In this document: positions 33,069-40,842 of the stretch, piece after piece | How positions within the stretch are numbered: the stretch's first letter is position 1 | Layout of the letters: each line of letters starts with the position of its first letter | Origin: Duncaniella freteri | GTDB lineage: Bacteria; Bacteroidota; Bacteroidia; Bacteroidales; Muribaculaceae | Reading direction: 5' to 3' | Assembly: GCF_004766125.1 (NCBI RefSeq) | Contig: NZ_SJSA01000002.1 | Span: 1,054,001-1,118,000, forward strand | Length of the DNA stretch: 64,000 nucleotides | The notes under the pieces: model-generated | What the model saw: only the letters and a program-made list of their open reading frames with translations | What the model was told of the DNA's origin: nothing | The model's database searches: none | Translations under genes and position numbers: made by a program

Positions 33069-33338
33069 TCACAGCTCCGGAAACAGCGACAGCTGGTCAG
33101 AGGTCAGCCTCGGCATCCTGACCTTGGGGAGCGGGCGCAGGTCCCGGTCCTTCCCCTCGTTGACCATCCGTCGGATGATGGCCATTATGCGGTCCTCCGA
33201 TATGAAGAACTCTCGTTCCGAAAGTATGCGCAGCGCGTCATCGAAGCGCAGACGCTGCCTCTCGGTCCAGTAATAGTAACGGCGGCACAACGCCTCGTCA
33301 CGGAGCCTTATAAGTTCCTTGTCTCTCCCCCTTGCCAT
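33069..33338 (-). CDS. Small basic hypothetical phage protein, own promoter
   Basis: 89 aa from ATG 33338 (MARGRDKELIRLRDEALCRR). Strongly helical, Arg/Tyr-rich (RRYYYWTERQRLRFDDALRI, REFFISEDRIMAIIRRMVNE), consistent with DNA binding. It stands alone between two terminators and has its own -7 box, so it may be expressed in the lysogen. No function can be assigned; the sequence type recurs in Bacteroides Mu-like phages. Confidence 0.65.
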   Translation of the reverse strand: MARGRDKELIRLRDEALCRRYYYWTERQRLRFDDALRILSEREFFISEDRIMAIIRRMVNEGKDRDLRPLPKVRMPRLTSDQLSLFPEL

Positions 33339-33362
33339 GAAACAATCTTTTTCTACCTTATG

Positions 33363-33370
33363 CAAAGGTA
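33363..33370 (-). promoter_or_regulatory. -7 box TACCTTTG for the 89-aa gene
   Basis: Minus-strand TACCTTTG, 25 bp before the ATG at 33338; fits TAnnTTTG and is located between the terminator of the early operon and this gene. Confidence 0.6.
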
Positions 33371-33396
33371 GCTGTTTTCCTGTTATTTATCAAGCA

Positions 33397-33428
33397 AAGG
33401 GCCGCGAATATTTTCATTCGCGGCCCTT
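33397..33428. terminator. Terminator of the early (minus-strand) operon
   Basis: Perfect 13-bp stem AAGGGCCGCGAAT (33397-33409) with 33416-33428 and a 6-nt loop, followed on the minus strand by a T-rich stretch. It lies 38 bp past the DUF3164 stop. Confidence 0.8.
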
Positions 33429-33465
33429 CAGTCCAGTTGCCGGCACATCATTGCCGGTCAGGATC

Positions 33466-34122
33466 TCAGTCGACATCAGTCATCCCCAAGGGGATGTAAC
33501 GCCATGCGCCCTTGTCATCCTTATATTGGGCGCGGATGAACTTCTTGCTGACTGTGGGCTGGTAGGCCTCCTCGATGATCCTCACGCCCTCAAGGAACCG
33601 CTCGTCGCCGCTGTCCTCCGCCATCTTGCGCAGCTGGAGCACACGGCTCGCCTTGATGTTCCCCTGGCCGTCGCGGCTCAACAGCCGGAGCACAGCGTTA
33701 ACGAGGGCTTTGGTGGCGTCATCCTTGGCAAGGCTCTCGATATAGCCCTTGACCATGGCTATGCCGTCCTCCACCGTGTCACGGTAACCGTCGATGGTGT
33801 TCACTCCGAGGACGACCCGCAGGGTGCCGTCGGAGTTGGTGAACGTGTGGCTGTTCTGGTCATTGCGCGCCACACCTGTGATCTCGGTCTTCATCCTGAG
33901 GATGGCCTCGAAGTTACCGAAGATGGTTTCCTTCACCAGCTTGATCTGCTCGCTCAGACACCTGAGCTGAGGGATTGTGGTGGCGATCTCGTCATCCACC
34001 ATGTCGGCGTACTGCCTGCGTTGCTCCTTGCGTTGCTCGGCGGCGCGCCTCCTCTCCCGTTCTGCCTTGAAGGCCTCATAATCTTTCCGCTCCTCTGCGG
34101 TCATTTCAACTTGTTCTGTCAT
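33466..34122 (-). CDS. DUF3164 family early protein
   Basis: 218 aa. A long charged helix (ERKDYEAFKAERERRRAAEQ) is followed by LVKETIFGNFEAILRMKTEI, DGTLRVVLGVNTIDGYRDTV, IESLAKDDATKALVNAVLRL and the C-terminal FIRAQYKDDKGAWRYIPLGM. These are the conserved blocks of DUF3164, a family found in the early region of Mu-like phages near Gam/GemA; a role in DNA replication or end protection is suspected. It is the last gene of the early operon. Confidence 0.85.
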   Translation of the reverse strand: MTEQVEMTAEERKDYEAFKAERERRRAAEQRKEQRRQYADMVDDEIATTIPQLRCLSEQIKLVKETIFGNFEAILRMKTEITGVARNDQNSHTFTNSDGTLRVVLGVNTIDGYRDTVEDGIAMVKGYIESLAKDDATKALVNAVLRLLSRDGQGNIKASRVLQLRKMAEDSGDERFLEGVRIIEEAYQPTVSKKFIRAQYKDDKGAWRYIPLGMTDVD

Positions 34123-34123
34123 G

Positions 34124-34603
34124 TCAGTTCGGTTTTGTGCCCTTTGCGGGCATGGTTAATAATAACAGTCCTGGTTTTGATGTCTCATCCGCCCCGGCTC
34201 CGGTCTCCGCTCGCTGCCACCCCTTGCGCCTTATGGTGCGGAGCCTGGTGGCGAGCTCCTTGAGCTCATCGGTGGAGAGCCTGCCGAAGTGTTTGCCGGC
34301 GATCCTCGGATGGCGGCAGAAGTCATCTATCTGTGCCCAGTCAGTTGTGTCGACACCGAGCTCCTGCATAAGCTTGAGGGCGGTGCTCCGGCGACGCCTG
34401 AGCTCATCCCTCGTGCCGTTCATCTCCTCGATGGCGGTGCAGAGGTCGGTGTATTCTTTCAGGGTCATCCCCCTGAGGGAGTCGGTGCGGCCGCCGGTGT
34501 ACTGCGACACGAGCACGCGTCTCGTCTCCTCCGGATCTCCGCGGATGATGAGCTTGCGGAAGGCGGAGTAGAACCGCCCGAAGTTGGTAACCTGCTGTGC
34601 CAT
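34124..34603 (-). CDS. GemA/gp16-like early regulatory protein
   Basis: 159 aa. The middle and C-terminal part (TDWAQIDDFCRHPRIAGKHF then GRLSTDELKELATRLRTIRR) resembles the C-terminal domain of Mu gp16/GemA, which modulates host gene expression and DNA supercoiling. It lies next to DUF3164 as expected for the Mu early region. The N-terminus (FYSAFRKLIIRGDPEETRRV) is basic. The call rests on this resemblance and context only. Confidence 0.55.
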   Translation of the reverse strand: MAQQVTNFGRFYSAFRKLIIRGDPEETRRVLVSQYTGGRTDSLRGMTLKEYTDLCTAIEEMNGTRDELRRRRSTALKLMQELGVDTTDWAQIDDFCRHPRIAGKHFGRLSTDELKELATRLRTIRRKGWQRAETGAGADETSKPGLLLLTMPAKGTKPN

Positions 34604-34604
34604 G

Positions 34605-34817
34605 TCATCGACAAGTTTTATTTGCCAAATCGATACACACTCCGGCTTGATATTTATCCAGCCACATCATGGCTTCTTCTATTTTTGTTTTTACCAGAGA
34701 GGCTTCCCTATTAGGATAGACCTTGGCTATGGTATTTGAAGCTTGTTGTAATTGGGCCTGAGTAGCAGCAGCCACTTCTTCCAGCTCGACGAGTTGTTTC
34801 ACATTAAGATTTTCCAT
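34605..34817 (-). CDS. Possible Acb2/Tad1-type cyclic-nucleotide sponge
   Basis: 70 aa, two helices. The segment NREASLVKTKIEEAMMWLDK (residues 36-55) matches the R-E-x-S-L-x-x-T-K-(L/I)-E-E-A-x-M-W pattern I associate with the Acb2/Tad1 hairpin domain. Proteins of that domain bind and sequester cyclic oligonucleotide or cyclic ADP-ribose signals of CBASS and Thoeris defences. Its length (about 70) and early-operon position suit an anti-defence protein. No family search could be run, and many copies of this domain are untested. Confidence 0.5.
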   Translation of the reverse strand: MENLNVKQLVELEEVAAATQAQLQQASNTIAKVYPNREASLVKTKIEEAMMWLDKYQAGVCIDLANKTCR

Positions 34818-34821
34818 ATTT

Positions 34822-35043
34822 TTATTCTTTATTCGGTTTCCAATCTATCGTCACCAAGGCGATGACCTCGCCGGTCCCTGCGCATTGCCCGCACTCCTCC
34901 CAGGATTCCCTCTCCGGCTTGAAGGGGTTGCCTGACCCTCCGCGCCCCTTGCAGCAGGGGCATTCCATCGGTCCGACCGCGAATGCCTCCCTGCTCACCA
35001 TGGTCCCGGGCGAGACCTCTATGACCTGTCTTCTGACGCTCAT
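34822..35043 (-). CDS. Small zinc-finger protein (DnaJ-type CxxCxGxG pair)
   Basis: 73 aa with CPCCKGRGGSG and CGQCAGTGEV, one pair of CxxCxGxG motifs as in DnaJ/RepU zinc centres, sufficient to bind one Zn. Common among early genes of Bacteroides phages; the function is unknown. Its ATG overlaps the upstream gene by 4 bp. Confidence 0.7.
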   Translation of the reverse strand: MSVRRQVIEVSPGTMVSREAFAVGPMECPCCKGRGGSGNPFKPERESWEECGQCAGTGEVIALVTIDWKPNKE

Positions 35044-35651
35044 GGCTCATCGTTGTCAGCGCCCTCACTTCTCAGCACGGCTATCAGTGCCCTGGCATGC
35101 TCAATGGACGAGGCCGCCATGAGCTCAATATCAGTCACATCACAGCCGGCATCCGTCTTGAATCCCTTTTCTTTCGCCATCTCGGCTACCGCCCTGAAGC
35201 CCATGCTCCTCTCCGTGCTGGATACCATCGCAGCCATGATCCTGCTGGCTGTCTCGTATGTGCGCTGCTCCCAGTCTATGCCGCCCTGGCGTACGATGCC
35301 GGACCCGTCACTCCTGAATGCCGGAAGGATGTGACCCGCGGCAAGACCGCCGTCAATAGCCGGCTCCGATACGGCTATGTCATAGTCCATCCTTGACCAT
35401 CCGCCCGACGCCCTGGCACCAGTGACCGGCATTGAGCCCAGGAGTTCCGGTATGGTCCCGTCAGTCTTGCCGTCCCTGTAGTCCACACTCTCTTTCATGG
35501 ATCCACACCACACTATGATGGTGCCCCATTCCCCCGGACGGGTCGCCAGGATCTCCGCGATAAGCTCTCCTGCGGTGTATGCCCTGTCGAGCTTGACAAC
35601 ATAAGGCGCGGTGCAGTCCCCGCCTTCACTTCCTTTCTGTACTAATCTCAT
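35040..35651 (-). CDS. Hypothetical early protein
   Basis: 203 aa from ATG 35651 (MRLVQKGSEGGDCTAPYVVK); an ATG at 35717 is less likely because that extra N-terminus is low-complexity. AYTAGELIAEILATRPGEWG looks like a folded N-terminal domain, and the C-terminal half is helical (RTYETASRIMAAMVSS, SSIEHARALIAVL). No family recognised. It overlaps the zinc-finger gene by 4 bp. Confidence 0.6.
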   Translation of the reverse strand: MRLVQKGSEGGDCTAPYVVKLDRAYTAGELIAEILATRPGEWGTIIVWCGSMKESVDYRDGKTDGTIPELLGSMPVTGARASGGWSRMDYDIAVSEPAIDGGLAAGHILPAFRSDGSGIVRQGGIDWEQRTYETASRIMAAMVSSTERSMGFRAVAEMAKEKGFKTDAGCDVTDIELMAASSIEHARALIAVLRSEGADNDEP

Positions 35652-35760
35652 GTCTGTTGATGTTTGATTGGTTTCACTATGATTTGTCTGAATATTATCG
35701 TTTGATGCCCTGAGCACTCCTTCATTCCATATTACAAAGGCAACCTCTTTTCGTGCTCAT

Positions 35761-36387
35761 TTATCCGATATTGTTTGAGGTTCTTAAAACACCTTCTTCC
35801 CACACTACATAGCAGCTGCCGGGATCTTCGGTGAAGCGTCCTTTGCAAAATGCCTTGTAGCCTGCTACCCGGACTTTGATACCGGCGATGTAGCGGAGTC
35901 TGATGGCTGGTTTACCCATCGGCTGACCTTTATGTTCCTGTGAGATAAAGATGAAGCTCTTTGCCGGGAAGCGGTCTATAAGCTGCTTTGCCTGTTCGTA
36001 AGTCCATCCGGATACTTGAAAGCTATCGACAATTACGAAGTGCGGGCTCTTGGGCTTGGAGAGACGCTCTACAAGCTCATCGTAGGCGTCGCTCGTTACA
36101 ACCCGGAACCGGCCTTGCACTTCGCCCATCTTGAATCGTTCGATGCGCTCCTTGAACGATTGGCCCACCCCTTCCTCATAGGAGCAGTAGAGTGTCATGC
36201 CGTAGTTGCAGAGTTCCTTTGCGAGTTGCATCACAAAGCTGCTCTTGCCGGAACCGGTGTCTCCCCAGATGAACCATGCCTCGTTGACAGTCGGGAAGCC
36301 GAAAGGTCGGCTCCACCGCTCACCCCACGGCAAGGTTTTGTAGGTCTTGGCAAGAACCTCTTTCGGACTGTATGCTCGCTTGGTCAT
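35761..36387 (-). CDS. RecA/DnaB-fold ATPase, early region
   Basis: 208 aa. Walker A GDTGSGKSSFVMQLA near residue 43 and Walker B HFVIVDSFQVSGW near 117, then SFIFISQEHKGQPMGKPAIR: a single RecA-like ATPase domain of the DnaB/RadA-like phage type. Without helicase or DNA-binding extensions its role (replication accessory, DNA pairing) is open. It starts 2 bp after the stop of the gene broken by the IS element, so polar effects of the insertion are possible. Confidence 0.75.
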   Translation of the reverse strand: MTKRAYSPKEVLAKTYKTLPWGERWSRPFGFPTVNEAWFIWGDTGSGKSSFVMQLAKELCNYGMTLYCSYEEGVGQSFKERIERFKMGEVQGRFRVVTSDAYDELVERLSKPKSPHFVIVDSFQVSGWTYEQAKQLIDRFPAKSFIFISQEHKGQPMGKPAIRLRYIAGIKVRVAGYKAFCKGRFTEDPGSCYVVWEEGVLRTSNNIG

Positions 36388-36541
36388 AGTTATTTTTTCT
36401 TTTTGGATTTACTGCCAGTGCTTTCATAACACCATCCCAACATTCTTTCAAAGGGAAGTGCTATGCCATGTATTGTTCCAAATATACCGAAATCGCCGGC
36501 TTCATCTACTTCTCCGTCAGAATAGCCTTCAAAAACTCTAA

Positions 36542-37410
36542 GAAACTGTTTAAATTTGATTCAATAAAATTTTTATGGCAGCCAAATCAATCATTTCTTC
36601 AGCGACCTCTGTTGATTCTTCATAATTGCGTGAAAGGCGACGGAACCAATCAAGCCATGAGAAAGTTCTCTCGACCACCCATCTGAGAGGTTTCGGTATG
36701 AATCCCTTAGTCCCGTTTGGAGTATTGGAAACCTCAAGGCTGATTGCAAAATCTTTTTCAATATCTTTAGCAATCTCCCCTCGGTAACCCCGGTCAACAA
36801 GAACCTTTTCAAGCCGTTCCCACTCTCTGTCTGCTGCATTACACAATGGGTGAGCCTGATGGGAATCATGAACCGATGCACTGCATACTGTCCGGGCAAG
36901 AATAAAGCCATTGCGGTCAACCACTATGTTACGTTTGATGCCCTTGACTTTCTTGTTTGCGTCAAATCCATTGTCACTCTTACGGTTGCCCCATTTAACG
37001 CTTTGTGCGTCCAATGCTCCTACAGAGGGACTTTCTGATTGATTTCGTTTCTTCCTCACCTTTCGTACAAGTTTGTTGAGCAAATGTTCGATTCTACCTT
37101 CTTTGGACCACTTTCGGAAGTAATAGTACACCAATTGCCACTTGGGATAATCGTGTGGAAGCATCCTCCACTGACATCCTGTGACCAGTAGGTATAATAC
37201 CGCTTCGAATAGGCTCCGTAGTGAATTTTTACGTTTGCGACAATCATTTTCGAAGAATACTTCGTTTATATAAGACCATTGACCCTCGGTCAAAAGTGTC
37301 TGATAGAGATTGATTCTATGCATATGAACAATGATTTTCTCCTTCAACACTTTGGCTGAGGGTTTGTTATGCCCTATAACATTTTTTCAATTCTAATTTT
37401 AAACAGTTTC
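36542..37410 (-). mobile_element. IS5-family insertion sequence (869 bp)
   Basis: Bounded by inverted ends GAAACTGTTTAAA (36542-36554) and TTTAAACAGTTTC (37398-37410), with a 3-bp TAA target duplication (36539-36541 and 37411-37413). It carries one transposase gene. A short TNA-type duplication and about 0.87-kb length fit the IS427/IS1031-like part of the IS5 family. It is inserted in the prophage 1 early operon. Confidence 0.88.
36550..37350 (-). CDS. IS5-family transposase
   Basis: 266 aa (or 257 from MHRINLYQTLL). N-terminal DUF4096-like domain (LTEGQWSYINEVFFE; LLVTGCQWRMLPHDYPKWQL). DDE catalytic domain: GALDAQSVK with the first Asp, VLVDRGYRGE with the second, and RWVVERTFSWLDWFRRLSRN carrying the final Glu in the ERTFSW box. 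Encoded in one frame rather than by frameshift. All key residues are present, so the element looks active. Confidence 0.92.
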   Translation of the reverse strand: MLKEKIIVHMHRINLYQTLLTEGQWSYINEVFFENDCRKRKNSLRSLFEAVLYLLVTGCQWRMLPHDYPKWQLVYYYFRKWSKEGRIEHLLNKLVRKVRKKRNQSESPSVGALDAQSVKWGNRKSDNGFDANKKVKGIKRNIVVDRNGFILARTVCSASVHDSHQAHPLCNAADREWERLEKVLVDRGYRGEIAKDIEKDFAISLEVSNTPNGTKGFIPKPLRWVVERTFSWLDWFRRLSRNYEESTEVAEEMIDLAAIKILLNQI

Positions 37411-37529
37411 TAAGATTGTTCATTACAAACATGGCTTTACGATTCTTATCTATTTTATAGAATTCTTCAGGGGTTTTAAGCACTCGGCGACGACCGTTCT
37501 GAAATACTACTGTTATCTTGCCTGCCATA

Positions 37530-38402
37530 TCATTGCCTTTTAAGTTTTTCGATTTCAGTGTAGACTCGGCGAAGTCCGCCGCCGGTCTTCCGGGCAATCT
37601 CCCCGGCATCGATGCCTTCCGGCGCGTTGAGCTTGGCAACGATCCGCGCCTGTTCGATGAGGAACCTGGTGCGCTCTTTGCTGTCGTCCGGCGTAACCTT
37701 GCTGTAGCGGTCACCGTAGCGACTGAGCATCTCGGTGTAGCCCACCTTCTTGCATTCGATGGAGCGGTTGATCTTCTCCTTGAGACCGTCGGCCCCCATC
37801 ATATACCAAGCGCAGCAACGCTCGGTGGCGTTCCATAGGGCTTTCAACTCAAGGAAGGCTTCATACTGAAGGTCTCCGGCCTCGTCGAGAATGATGAGTG
37901 GGCTGTCGATGGAGCCAAGGTAGTAAACAAGGTCTTCATACACATCCGAGTACCGGCCTTTGCTGTCCACGCCGAACTCTGCGGCAATCTTTCGCACAAG
38001 CTTGAGCTTGGTCTTCACCTGCGAGCAATCGATATAGATGACATTGGGGTGCGTCTTGACATAGTGCCGGGCGGTGAATGTCTTGCCGATATTGGGCAGG
38101 TCGCAGAGGATTGCGCTGATGCAGCTCGATTGACAGGCCTCAAGCTGCGCCGTGATGAACATGAAGGTCGGGGTCTTGGCGGCCTTCCATTCGATTTCTC
38201 CTCGTAGGCTGACTCCGAGCTTACGCGCGATGCTTATCCAGTTGGCATCGCTCAGAACCCGGTCGGTCTGGCCGTTCTTGACCGCGCTGTAGACCGAGGT
38301 CGTGACGCCCAGGGATGCGGCGTGTTTCGCGTCGCTCGGATAGTTGGCGCGGTTCGCCTTGATCGCGGCGAGAATTTTATTTTTTATTTCTGTTGTAATC
38401 AT
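37530..38402 (-). CDS. MuB-like transposition ATPase (target DNA activator)
   Basis: 290 aa. N-terminal helix-turn-helix (DAKHAASLGVTTSVYSAVKN), then an AAA+ domain with deviant Walker A CDLPNIGKTFTAR, Walker B SPLIILDEAGDLQ and downstream GGGLRRVYTEI sensor-like end. MuB binds target DNA, stimulates MuA and gives target immunity. Start is 25 bp after the MuA stop; the A-B order is as in Mu. Confidence 0.88.
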   Translation of the reverse strand: MITTEIKNKILAAIKANRANYPSDAKHAASLGVTTSVYSAVKNGQTDRVLSDANWISIARKLGVSLRGEIEWKAAKTPTFMFITAQLEACQSSCISAILCDLPNIGKTFTARHYVKTHPNVIYIDCSQVKTKLKLVRKIAAEFGVDSKGRYSDVYEDLVYYLGSIDSPLIILDEAGDLQYEAFLELKALWNATERCCAWYMMGADGLKEKINRSIECKKVGYTEMLSRYGDRYSKVTPDDSKERTRFLIEQARIVAKLNAPEGIDAGEIARKTGGGLRRVYTEIEKLKRQ

Positions 38403-38427
38403 ATTCTAACAGTATTATAATTTCGTT

Positions 38428-40431
38428 CTATAAGTCTTGCAAGGCTCGTGCGGCGTAGTCTTCACTGAGACTGTATTCTTGCGTTTCTCGCGTTTCCGGA
38501 TCCGGGACGACAACTTCCTCCACCTCGACTGTCTGAGGCCGTGTGTCGCGCTCTATTACGCCCACACGCCCGATGGCGTTCTCTTCGACATATTTGTTGA
38601 AGTGGCTGATCTTTTTGCGCTGCTCTGTGAAGACTCTCTCGTCCTCCTCGGTCTGCTCGGCACGAGCGGTGTTGTAGGTCCCGATATTCTCAAGCCGGTC
38701 GATATACATATCACCTTGGTAGATGAACATGTCGGTGATCTTGCCCTCCTCGTTGGTTAGGTAGTAAGCCTCGACCTTGTAGTCATTCGGGGCAAGCAGC
38801 TCGATGACCTCCGTCTTGCTCAGCCACCAGTCCACTCCGGTCACCCTGCAGTATGAGTTTCGACGGATTGTGGTGCTGACTCTTTCGCCGACATACCGGG
38901 CGATGGTCGCTTTGTCGAGGGGCTGCAGTGTCGGGTTGATGTTGGCTACAAGCACGTCCCATCTCGTCATGCCCTTGTACTTTTTCTGATTGGGGTGCAG
39001 GGCATGGTTGTATTCATAGATGTCACGCATATCGTCAGCGATCAGTTCATCCCAAGTGTAGTACTCCTTATCTTCATAAGTGTTGTTGAACTCGTCGAAC
39101 ACTTTTATACTTTCAGTTCTATATTGTCTTCTCTTTGCATAGAACCTACCAATTCCAATATGATTACGATGTTCGATAGTACGTTTTTTAACACCGTTGG
39201 CACTTTCAGCATATTTTTCTTTAGAGTTCATCGGAGCGCAGAACCTTACGAAAGGGAACATGACACCGGCACGGAGAAAGGAGTCTCGCCATTGGCTCAT
39301 AAGGTGGTTCTCGACCTCGACCTCGGCAGGGCAACCCCAGCCTTGGCGGTCAAGCAGCCTGAACATATTCCGGAACATATCCACCACGAGGTCAATGTTC
39401 TTGGCTCGGTTGTAGGCGTAGCCGATACAGCAGCCGCTTGTCACGTCGTAAGCGTAATATGCCTTCGGTCGAATCCTGCTGTCCTTGAGCTTACGCGGAA
39501 GGTCTCGGTCATCAAACGAGACTTTTGACAATGAGAACTCGCCGTGATGACGGTGCATATGCGGTGCGATCTCGTGGGAGAATGCGGTATAACTCATTAA
39601 TGCCTTGTCAATAAGAATCTTGTTTTTGGGCTTGTTAAGGTAGTTGCAGATGGTTGCCTCGCTCAGTACCATCGGCTCGCCGTTCTTGTCGGTGAAATCG
39701 TCCGGGTTGAAGAGTTCGCCCGTTTCCGGGTCAAAAACATCAAATTCTCCTGTTACAAAGGAGTTGTAGAGTTCGAGGACGTTGGTGTTCCAAGGTTTGT
39801 TTGGCTGTATGGCGATGCCGAGGATCAGACGCTCGGTCTTGTAATCAACCTTCCGGGCGCACTGATTGCCGAACCTGCCGCTTATGAGACAGGCATATCC
39901 GTTGGTCTTGTACTCGTTCACCTTCTTGCGGAACCGCAGGGTCGATGCCGGAAGGGTATGGCCGAAATGCTTGCGCAGAACCTCGATGGTGGCCGCCATC
40001 ATGTCCCAGTCATACTTGCCTCCGAACAGTCTCTGAGCGGTGGACGCTCTCTCATAGAGCCTGATGCAGGTATTGAGAACCGAGGCATTGGTGATATATT
40101 CCTGTGCCTTCTCGCGTGGGAGTGCCACGCCGCACTTCTCTTTGGCGAAGAAGAAGACCGCAGCCTGTTGGTCGACCTCGTAGTTGCTCCTGACCCAGCC
40201 CTCAAGACGAGCCTGTGCGCCGCCGGGGAAAGTCTCCTCGACCTTGTCTTTGTAGCGTTGGGGTAAGCTGTCAACGGCAATGAGAGCATAGCTTCCCCTT
40301 GCTCCGCCTCCGCGACGTACAACCTCGACACGGTCGCGGTTTGTCCAATTTCGATAATTGGATTCCGTAACGATGCCGCCGTCGAATAACTCGCGGGTCG
40401 ATATGCAAAGTCTGCCGTTGTAATATTCCAT
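38428..40431 (-). CDS. MuA-like DDE transposase
   Basis: 667 aa. N-terminal domain for end binding (CISTRELFDGGIVTESNYRN, then WTNRDRVEVVRRGG), helical site-specific DNA-binding repeats, catalytic core with SFDDRDLPRKLKD (first Asp), EVEVENHLMSQW (second acidic position, Glu where MuA has Asp336) and KEKYAESANGVKKRTIEH (Glu of the Mu A-V-E-R position). Beta-barrel and C-terminal region follow. It pairs phage ends and strand-transfers them for integration and replicative transposition. Upstream 121-aa gene ends 4 bp before its ATG. Confidence 0.92.
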   Translation of the reverse strand: MEYYNGRLCISTRELFDGGIVTESNYRNWTNRDRVEVVRRGGGARGSYALIAVDSLPQRYKDKVEETFPGGAQARLEGWVRSNYEVDQQAAVFFFAKEKCGVALPREKAQEYITNASVLNTCIRLYERASTAQRLFGGKYDWDMMAATIEVLRKHFGHTLPASTLRFRKKVNEYKTNGYACLISGRFGNQCARKVDYKTERLILGIAIQPNKPWNTNVLELYNSFVTGEFDVFDPETGELFNPDDFTDKNGEPMVLSEATICNYLNKPKNKILIDKALMSYTAFSHEIAPHMHRHHGEFSLSKVSFDDRDLPRKLKDSRIRPKAYYAYDVTSGCCIGYAYNRAKNIDLVVDMFRNMFRLLDRQGWGCPAEVEVENHLMSQWRDSFLRAGVMFPFVRFCAPMNSKEKYAESANGVKKRTIEHRNHIGIGRFYAKRRQYRTESIKVFDEFNNTYEDKEYYTWDELIADDMRDIYEYNHALHPNQKKYKGMTRWDVLVANINPTLQPLDKATIARYVGERVSTTIRRNSYCRVTGVDWWLSKTEVIELLAPNDYKVEAYYLTNEEGKITDMFIYQGDMYIDRLENIGTYNTARAEQTEEDERVFTEQRKKISHFNKYVEENAIGRVGVIERDTRPQTVEVEEVVVPDPETRETQEYSLSEDYAARALQDL

Positions 40432-40435
40432 ACCA

Positions 40436-40801
40436 TTATCTCAAGGCTGCTGCCTGTTCCTTAATTTCAAAGATCATGGGGACTGTTACATTATCATAGA
40501 TTGCCACCTCCTGTCCTTTGTAGAAGATGTGTCCTGTACCGTCCGCGCGGTAGAATTCGCAGATAGCCCCGTTGTCGAAGTCGGCCCTCATGGTGCCGTC
40601 TGCGAAGAAGATGGCTTCTCCTGCGGGTACGGTGGCCATTGTCACCCCTCCGTTCTGCCTGGCAGCGATTCGGATACGCTTGACGACAGCCGTTTCGGGA
40701 TATTCGAGGTTGAGCGCGTTGAACACATGGCGGTCGCTCACCTTGAAGACCTTGGCGATCCTATCCCGCACTTCCTTGGAAACTGCAATATTTTTCTTCA
40801 T
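40436..40801 (-). CDS. Small HTH early protein upstream of MuA
   Basis: 121 aa. Residues 8-50 (VSKEVRDRIAKVFKVSDRHV, FNALNLEYPETAVVKRIRIA) look like a helix-turn-helix, then a beta-rich domain (GEAIFFADGTMRADFDNGAI). Directly upstream of the transposase and on the same strand, so it may be a Ner-like regulator, but size and the beta domain differ from Ner. No family recognised. Confidence 0.6.
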   Translation of the reverse strand: MKKNIAVSKEVRDRIAKVFKVSDRHVFNALNLEYPETAVVKRIRIAARQNGGVTMATVPAGEAIFFADGTMRADFDNGAICEFYRADGTGHIFYKGQEVAIYDNVTVPMIFEIKEQAAALR

Positions 40802-40827
40802 TGTTCTCGCTTATTGAGTTTTATCGC

Positions 40828-40835
40828 TATCTTTG
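40828..40835 (+). promoter_or_regulatory. -7 box TATCTTTG, plus strand, towards 40914 ORF
   Basis: TATCTTTG fits TAnnTTTG and lies in the 41-bp gap between two minus-strand early genes, pointing at the plus-strand ORF beginning at 40863/40914. It supports transcription against the early operon from this place. Confidence 0.5.
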
Positions 40836-40842
40836 TAGACTG

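Larger units (their letters stand above)
36390..37528 (-). pseudogene. Small early gene disrupted by IS5-family insertion
   Basis: The gene starts at 37528 (MAGKITVVFQNGRRRVLKTP) just after the MuB stop. After NNLR (near 37411) it meets the IS element. Excising 36542-37410 and one TAA copy restores a frame continuing VFEGYSDGEVDEAGDFGIFG and ending ESTGSKSKKKK at 36390, about 88 aa in total, 2 bp before the next gene. With the element the frame instead runs 8 residues or so into IS sequence and stops. The intact product is a small acidic/basic hypothetical protein of Mu-like phages. Confidence 0.8.

Noticed and set aside
33319..34263. 314-aa plus-strand open frame over DUF3164
   Set aside because: Antisense to DUF3164 and crosses a strong terminator hairpin; Leu/Val/His-rich shadow.
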